DNA from: Mauremys mutica
Taxonomy: Eukaryota; Chordata; Testudines; Geoemydidae
Assembly: GCF_020497125.1 (NCBI RefSeq)
Contig: NC_059080.1
Location: 71,034,618-71,098,617, forward strand
Direction: 5' to 3'
DNA length: 64,000 bases
In this document: piece by piece, positions 39,401 through 48,300 of the stretch
Layout of the letters: every line of letters begins with the position of its first letter
Position numbering within the stretch: the stretch's first letter is position 1
Made by a program: the position numbers and the translations under genes
The notes under the pieces: generated by a model
What the model saw: the letters and a program-made list of their open reading frames with translations, nothing else
Databases searched by the model: none
Told to the model about the DNA's origin: nothing

Positions 39401-42400
39401 ACACCAGTAGTTCTAGTAATTAGTAGTGTGGAAAGAATTAAAAAATGTGAAAGTTAAATGGATTTTTTTTAGTCTGATATGCTTGAAAAATTTCCCCAGG
39501 ATATAAGTCACTTGTGAGCTTACTGACTGCTGTCATGTCTCTGAAACACATGCAGTCCCGCTGGATATATCAGAGTAATTATTAACATTAATTATTGATC
39601 TCAGTGGAATAACATCAGCAGAAAGCAGCTACAGAAGTGGAGTTGAACCTGCTAAGAAGTGATTGATATATAACTTGTCATTAGGCTAGTGGTAACTAGT
39701 GAAACATTCACCAGTGTGTGTAGTAGATTTATGACTTATCTCCTGTGAATGCTGCAAGCACCAGAGAGTGGCATGATCACACAGCCTTTAGAGGTGTCAG
39801 CAGTAGCTGGCAGCATTCACTAGAGCATGTATTATTAGTAGCAGCAGTAATCTAGTTTATTTTGTGTGGGCTGCAGTCACTAGAGGGCAATACAGTCATG
39901 CCCTCCTGTCTAGGTCTGGTATCTTATCTATTAGAGGGCAGTGATGCATATGTATGCTATTAAAGGAGGACAGACACACACACACATTTAGAATACTGTT
40001 AGAGCTGAGCTAACTATGAATAATGAACTCAGCTAATTTTGCCTTTCTTTGTGCTTGAGGAATATTCATAAATCACATTTTCTTCAAGGCTATTTTATTT
40101 GGACATGCTCTGGATTTTTTGTGGGGTTTGTTTTTTATTGTAGGGATCATGATGACGATATGCTGTCATTTGATACTTGATATTCTAAATTTCAGTTGTT
40201 ATGGCTAGTTGTGATTGGTCCCACTATTGCATGGTATTGTTTCTGCTATCTGACTAGATGGGCATACTTTAAAATTTGAAGATGGAACTAGCATGTTGAA
40301 TCCCTAAAGGAGACATAGCAGATAAATAGGATTAGGGAGTTTTAGAAAATGTTAAACCTTTAACGTTGGTCCCCTAGACCTTTTCCATGGGCAGTTTCCT
40401 AGAAAAAAAATGAAAATTTTAATTTAATTACAATCTTCTCTCATCACAGTCACACAAATGTACCTGTGTGCATTGTCCTAGTTAGAGCCAGTTGAAAAAT
40501 GCCAAATATTTTTTGTGGGAAATTTCAATTTTTTTTTAATTTTACTATGAATATTTTTCAGTTTTCTGATGAAAAATGAAACCAAAATGAAAATTACTAT
40601 TTTTGGTAAAAAAAAAAAAAATAATTTTGTGGAAAAAATACAAACCCATTTTTCATCAAGAGTTTCAATTAAAAAAATTCAATCCGCTCTAGCCCTAGCT
40701 GAGAATGGTACAATCAGAAACTTGTCTGGCCCATTTAAATGCCTATACTTTGAGGTTGGTGAGGGACTATGAAATCATTGTGCAACTGCTATGTTAATAT
40801 TCATACAAAATATACCATTTCTGTTGTGAATACTTGAGCATCCAAGCTTAAAATTAACTGTCCAGGAGCATTTGTGCCAGTACATGTGGCTCTAATGTTA
40901 ATGAAAGGTGAGCACAAAATGGGCAAGAATGAAATCTGAATGAAAAATATTTCCCCAGCACTGATTATTATATAGATTTTTCCTAATTGAATTGCTGACA
41001 AATTACACTTTATGTGAAATATGTTCAAACATTCTGCTATTTGTGCATCCAGTAATATTGATGTATTATATGTCCATCTCATCTGGATATGTATACAAAA
41101 GTTTGAAGCAACCACCATTCTTCCTCTGTGTCTGTAAAGAGAGACTTTGACCCTGATTGGGGTTTCTGGGTGCCGCATAACAAAATAACAATAGTACAAA
41201 TGGCCAAATAATATGTACATAAAATCAAAGTACTCCCCACTATTTAGTTATTGTAAAAAGGTCAGTATAATCACAACAGAACAGGAAACGCATAATTAGG
41301 AAATAAATAGAGTAATCTGTTAAAGGGACACCAATGTAATAGGTTTCTTTTGTTACAGTAAACAAAATTGGATTCAATTACTCAGAAGATTTGCTTTTGT
41401 GAACCTTTCATTTAGTGTATACAATAATAGAGGCCTCTCTCTTTCTTGTCTAATCAGTTTAAAAAAAATGAGTATTCTGAATTACTTACCGGTAGTTTCA
41501 TTTTGTTGCTTGTCTGGTCATTAACTTGATTAATTGTTAAACCTGTGGATGTTTTCTACTAACAGTAACTTGATATATCCCCTAATTTACAGGCCCTCTA
41601 ATATATTTATCAATAAATCTCTTCCAGCACTCAGTGCTTTATAGCCCCCATTAATCTAGAATGGGCATTGGTGACTAATTACTTAGCTCAGTTTAGCAAA
41701 GCTGTCTGATGAGTTTAACAGATTACTAGTGTTGCCAATTTTATACATTTTATTAAATAATGGATGTTCTGGATCACTACAATGGTTGTCCTTTTAGTCA
41801 AAACAGGGTCTAAATACAGTGGAGTCCCCACTAGTATTTGGATTGTGTCATATAGAACCTGATCTTGCACTAATTACACTGGCAAAACTAACAATGATTT
41901 AAATGGGAGTTTTGTGCACAATTGGGCTCATAGTTGTGCACATTTTGGTTATTAGAATGGCTTTTGGTTTTTATAGATTTTTGTTTCCTTCTTTGGGAAT
42001 GTCATCTGCAGAGATTTATATTTATTTTGTTAATTAAAATATATATTAATAAAGCAGCTATTTACTATGGTGCTCTGAAACATTATTTTAAAAATGATTT
42101 TTGGAGATATGAAAGTCACAGCGACCTGACTAAATGTATGTACATGATTACATTGTGTTCCTTTCACAATGCTGTCTATTCTGAACATTACAGCTATTTT
42201 TATCAAACATTTTTAAATACAAAAACCTACCCCCATTTTTTTTGTCAAGGGGATTCTCAAAGAATCCCTTAACTCTTGATGTGACCTTTCTTCTGAAGCA
42301 CATTTATTGAACCAGAGCATATTAGAAAATGACATAAACAGAGAAACTTAATGGCTCAGAGGACTAGTGATGGGACATGGAGTTCTTTACCAATAGGTCA

Positions 42401-45343
42401 CCAGCTGGAATCCAGCCCTGGTTACAAGTGATCAAAACTTGTAACTATGATTGTCCATTGTGAAATGAGCCAGTGGGTTACACTTGAATGTATAACAGAC
42501 ATATCAATTTCACTAAATGTCTCCCTTATTGGTAGGCTCAACAGAGCAGCTCAGATTTATTCAGAGTTTGAAATCTATCAATTTGCTCCCAATTCATCAA
42601 GTACTTAAACACATTCGACTTCAATGGTGCTTAAACAAGTGCTTAAAGTTAAGCATGTGCTTAAGTTCCTTGCTGAATTGGGGTCTTACTGAGCTACTTT
42701 GTTCAAGGTCATTGATGAGACATGTTGGCAGAGCAGTGAGGAGAAACTTGCTCTATTTCTGTCTGGGCTCTGCTTGCACCTGAATGAATAGAAGACTTCA
42801 CTAGTGTTGCCAGTCTGCTACAACTTACTAGCTCTAAATTCATGTTAAAGATTTTTCTAAAGGAGAAAGTAGTACAAATGGGGCTTCTTTCCACAGTACT
42901 CCTAGCCACTTTTGGTATAAGAGAAAGGAAATGGGTGCTGATGTGCCACTAGAATGCTGGACCAGCCTCACTCTGTTTTAGACAAAGTCAGCCAAACCCT
43001 CCTCACCTAACACCAGAAATTTCAATGACTAGTGGATGAGGCAGAAAGGATTTGACCCATTATCTATACTATCATTATAGCTTACTTATAAACATATACC
43101 TTTATGCCTATCTCAGTTTTGATGCAAATGCACAGATATGAATTTTAATTCTCTTTTGCTAGGAAGTTGCATACTTTAATAGGTCATCGGGCAGAAATTA
43201 GTAGTGCACAATTCAACTGGGACTGCTCTCTAATTGTTACTGGATCGATGGACAAAACATGCATGGTAAGATAATTGGATTTTTACAAAAACCTCCTGTA
43301 TAAGTCTGTCTGTTGCTATTCATGTTACACAACAAATAATTCACTGTAAGAGTTAATTTAGAACACAATGAATTCCTATACTCTTTGTTATAACTGCAGA
43401 AAATTTTTGTAACTTATTCAGAATCTATTTTGTATAATGAACCTTTTAACTGACTGCTGGTTTGTAGCAGTCTCCCAGTATAGCTAAACTGAAAGGCAGG
43501 ACTTGGTGCTCCATTACAGCTAATTTCCTCTAATTTGTTTGATAAAAATTGTCTTGGGGTTGAGGCCCTGGACTGTTGCTCAGGAGAGCTGTTCTCTGCT
43601 TCTGGCTCCAACTTCCTTGGTGACCTTGGGCAAATCACTAAGGGACAGATTTTCAAAACTGGCCTGTAGTAATGAGTGACTGTGATTTTTGATGCCAAAT
43701 TTTAGAAATTAGTGGCCTGACTTTCAGAGGGGATGAGTAGCCACACCATGTTGGTCTTAAACTTTGTGTCACAGTTCTCCATCTATGAAATGGAAATAAG
43801 GCGCTATCACTGTTTAAGGGTCAGCTGCTACCAGGAGAAGCAGAAATTATGCTGATAATTAAGAGGGAGGTACAAGAGGCAGTGTGGAGAGATATGGCCT
43901 CTTGATAGATCCCCAAAATCCATGTGATCTGGGTGCCAACCTCTCTGTTCTTTTGTGATAGGGGAACTTGCACCCTGGCAGAAGTTGAAGGAAACTCCAC
44001 AAGAAAACCTCATGGAGCTTTCTTGTCCCATGTGGATTTTTTTGTGTAGGTTCATGGTTTGTCCCATACTGAACACAGAACTAAAATGAACAGGGATTTT
44101 AGTACTGAGTATATTAAAACAGGAATACAAAAAGTAGCTTGGGCAGTATTATCAAAAGCCTGCCATTCTGTCTAACTGTTGAGCCTTTTTACTCCCTGCC
44201 TGAGAGGAGGAGCACATGTGCTAGGTGCAGAAGTGAACTAGTTTGGTTAGAGTCACTCACCAGATCCTGCACATTGTGTTCAGCAGATTGCACATTAGCT
44301 ACCTTGATAATAAAATTCTCTTGATTAGCTGTAAATAGCCACAGATTTTCTGTCTCTCTTTAAGGTTGCATATGCAGATTACAGCATTTCAGATGAAAAT
44401 TGGTTCTTTCCCCACATATGAATTCTCTTTCTCATTCTTTTCTGCCAGTTTTTGGAATTCAGTGAACTTTCACTGACGCTTACTCACAGGTCCTTGGTGT
44501 AAGAATGCACTTTTTGTAAATGACACATTATTTAATTAGTACATATCATTCAAGAAAGATCTGACTATGGGTAGTGACACATATCAATTTGTAAGCAGGA
44601 ACTTCCCTATTGATTTCAATAGAGAATTCTGCGTAAGTGATATCACATTAAACTGTAGAAATGAAGCACAAAATTTATCAGACATGTAATATTTCTTTTG
44701 CATTATACTGGCTAAGCAAATACATTTCCTCTCCACTGGTTTAAATCCAGGGTAGTCATGCAATAATACATTTATTAAGGTATTACATTCTGTTATGCAC
44801 TAAATCAGTGCATATATGATTTGTATGTAATCAGTCACAATACTGATTGACTGACTATATACACATCCAGCAATTCAAGTCAGAATAAATAGTAAGATTG
44901 CTTATGATTGCCTGTAATTACTTGGGTGGGGTTTTATTTATTGCTTTTTATCCACATGCAGCTGTGGAATGCTGTGACCGGGACACGTGTGGCAACTTTA
45001 ACAGGTCATGATGATGAAGTATTAGATGTGTGTTTTGATTATACTGGCCAGCGTATTGCAACTTCCTCAGCTGATGGTAGGTGACTTGATTGGGGCTAGC
45101 ACTGTGTTTTCATATACTGGCACCGGAGTGAATGTTAGAGCAGCCCTTAGGCCTCTGGCTGACCCCAAGAGCAGAGGAACACAGTGGTAGCATAAACATT
45201 ACTTTGCCCTTCCCCTCTGCTCCTGTGCTGGGTGCTGCTTGGCCAAACCCAGAAAATCTGGGCTAGAATATCTGGATCAAGATGTATTTAAGGTATCTAT
45301 ATCTATCTATATATATATATAGAGAGAGAACAAACTCTTCATA

Positions 45344-45386
<43 letters not shown>

Positions 45387-48300
45387 ATCTAATCTATCTA
45401 TCTATCTATCTATCTATAAGATTTCTCTCAAAGTTAAAACTCTAATTTTTCAAAAAGAATGAGTACTTGTGGCACCTTAGAGACTAACAAATTTATTTGA
45501 GCATAAGCTTTAGTGGGCTAAAACCCACTTCATCGGATGCATACAGTGGAAAATACAGTAGGAAGACATATATACACAGAAGCCATGAAAAAATGGGTGT
45601 TGCCATACTAACTATAACGAGAGTAATCAAAGAAAAAAACCCTTTTGTTGTGATAATCAGGATGGCCCATTTCCAATAATTGAAAAGAAGGTGTGAGTAA
45701 CAGTAGGGGAAAATTAGCATGGGGAACAGATTTTACTTTGTGTAATGACCCATCCACTCCCAGTCTTCATTCAAGCCTAATTTAATGGTGTCCAGTTTGC
45801 AAATTGATTCCAATTCTGCAGTTTCTCGTTGGAGTCTGTTTTTGAAGTTTTTTTTTATTGGAGTATTGTGACTTTGAGGTCTGTAATTGAGTGACCAGGG
45901 AGATTGGAGTGTTCTCCGACTGGTTTTTGAATGTTATAATTCTTGATGTCTGATTTGTGTCCATTTATTTTTTTGCATAGAGACTGTCCGGTTTGGCCAA
46001 TGTACATGGCAGAGGGGCATTGCTGGCACATGATGGCATACATCATGCTGATACAGACTAACACGGTTACCACTCTGAAATCTCTCATTTTTCAGACTTT
46101 CATCTTCTTCAAGATGCCTTGTCCAGTTAACCTCAAGCTTTCTGGGGAAATAAATTCTCTTGTGGCACCTTATAGACTAACAGACGGTTTGCAGCATGAG
46201 CTTTCGTGGGTGAATACCCACTTCTTCGGATGCAAGAAGTGGGTATTCACCCACGAAAGCTCATGCTGCAAAACGTCTGTTAGTCTATAAGGTGCCACAG
46301 GATTCTTTGCTACTTCTACAGAACCAGACTAACACGGCTACCCCTCTGATACTTAAATTCTCTTGTGGTTGAAAGTGCATGAGAGACTGCAGGGAGAAAA
46401 TAGCTTTTCGATTAAGTTAGGTCTGAGTGGCTCAAATTTGTGCTTAAACAGAAAGCTAGTTAGAGGCTTAAAAATGAAACTATTACTATGGCTTCCTAGT
46501 ATGTAATGAGAATACATAACAATGAGGGGGTGAAATAAACAATTTAGTTTCATGATTGTGTTCAGCAGATTGCACATTAGCTACCTTGATAATAAAATTG
46601 TCTCTTGATTAGCTTTAAATAGCCATAGATTTTCTCTCTCTCTTTTAGCCTGCATATGCAGATTATAGCATTTCAGGTGTTCTGCATGGTTCTTATTTCC
46701 TATGAGTCAAAATAAATAGTTTTCTACATTCCAGCCCCCTTGTTTTTTTGTTTCAATATTAGCACATATTAATGATGCTATATGTTATTGCATGTTTATT
46801 CATTATGTTTTATACCTTCCTTTGAAGCGTTTGGTACCAACCACTGTCAGGGACAGGATATCGGATCACTGGTCTGATCTGATTTGGGTAGTTCCTATGT
46901 TAGGAAGTAAAATAATGTAATTTATGACAAACAACTTTGTGACAGTGTAGGCCTACAGAAGCCCAATCACTTGGGACACTTACTAGATTGGACAAAACAC
47001 TAGCAAACATGCAGTATTTGATTACACGAAGGTATATACAAATTGTGGGTGTATATTTAGAGGTCGTACAGTGGAAGCCATTAAAAAGTCAATATTTTCC
47101 TACCATAGCACAGATATTTCCTGACCTACTTTATGTATAAGGGAAACCTGTGGTGATGTCAAATATCACCATGTACTTAAATGTTGGCAAATCATGACTT
47201 TTTACAGGCAACCACTGCATGGACCCAATCCTGAAAATATGCATGTAAGTCTGTGGGTTTCCTTGCATGAGAAAAGTTACTCATGTTTATATTTGAAGAA
47301 TCAGACCTTAACGTAGTTATTCCTAATACAGGACTTTCTTCTGCTTCCACTGAAGTCAGTGGCAAAACTTCCATTGACTTCAGTGGGTCCAAGCTGAGGA
47401 GTACTACCAATGAATGTAAACACTTTATATATAGACTTAAGCAAAACAGTTACAAATGGGTTTTCTTCTAATACAGGATCAGCAAGAGTTTACAATGCTG
47501 AAACAAAAAAATGCATTGCAAAGCTGGAAGGTCATGGAGGTGAAATTTCTAAGGTGAGTTTTATTTCTAAGTGACATCATGCTAACCTGCAATTATTACA
47601 TGTCATTGGCATAAGTTTCAAGATGAAATGTAAACATGGATTTTTATAGCTTACTTAGGATGCTGTCTTCCAAGACTTTTCAGATTCCTGTTGGGATGGG
47701 GAACATGGCTCAGACAAGCTGCTTCCCTGATTTTGCCAATTTAGGGGCCTTTGAACCCCTCCTTACTCTGTTTTATTCCTCTGTGCAGCTGGGGTGGAGG
47801 CCCATGTCTCTCAGGTGAAATATTAAGGGTAGAATTTTCTAAGTGCCTAAGTCCCATTTTCAAAAGAACATATTCACGTAGGAGGCTATCCCTCTTTGAA
47901 AGTCAGGTGCCCAAGTCAATTTTGAAAATAGAATGAAGGCTCCTAATTGACTTAGGTGCTTTTGAAATTTTACCCTAAAGGCAAAGATTGTTATTTAATT
48001 ATTGCAATTCTTCTTGCTTGTCATTCAAGTGGATCATTATTTCATGATTTATGTGAGCACTCAAACTAGTGTGCAGGCCCATGATGCTTTAATTGTTTGG
48101 TGATTTCCAAGGTTGAAATATTAACTTTTTAGGAGCTAGGCTAGTTCTTGGCAAAAAAAATGAAGTCTTGCTGTTTGTAGTCTGGTGGGTCTGTCCACCA
48201 GCTTGGGGACAAAACGATCAGCCACACCCAACTCTGTTTTTAGCCTTCAGAACAGGTGCTTTTACACAAAAACAAAAATGAACAAGTAACAGAAGTGATA

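Noticed and set aside
45293..45418. Regularly spaced repeat resembling a CRISPR array
   Set aside because: Plain CTAT microsatellite without spacers, in a vertebrate intron.
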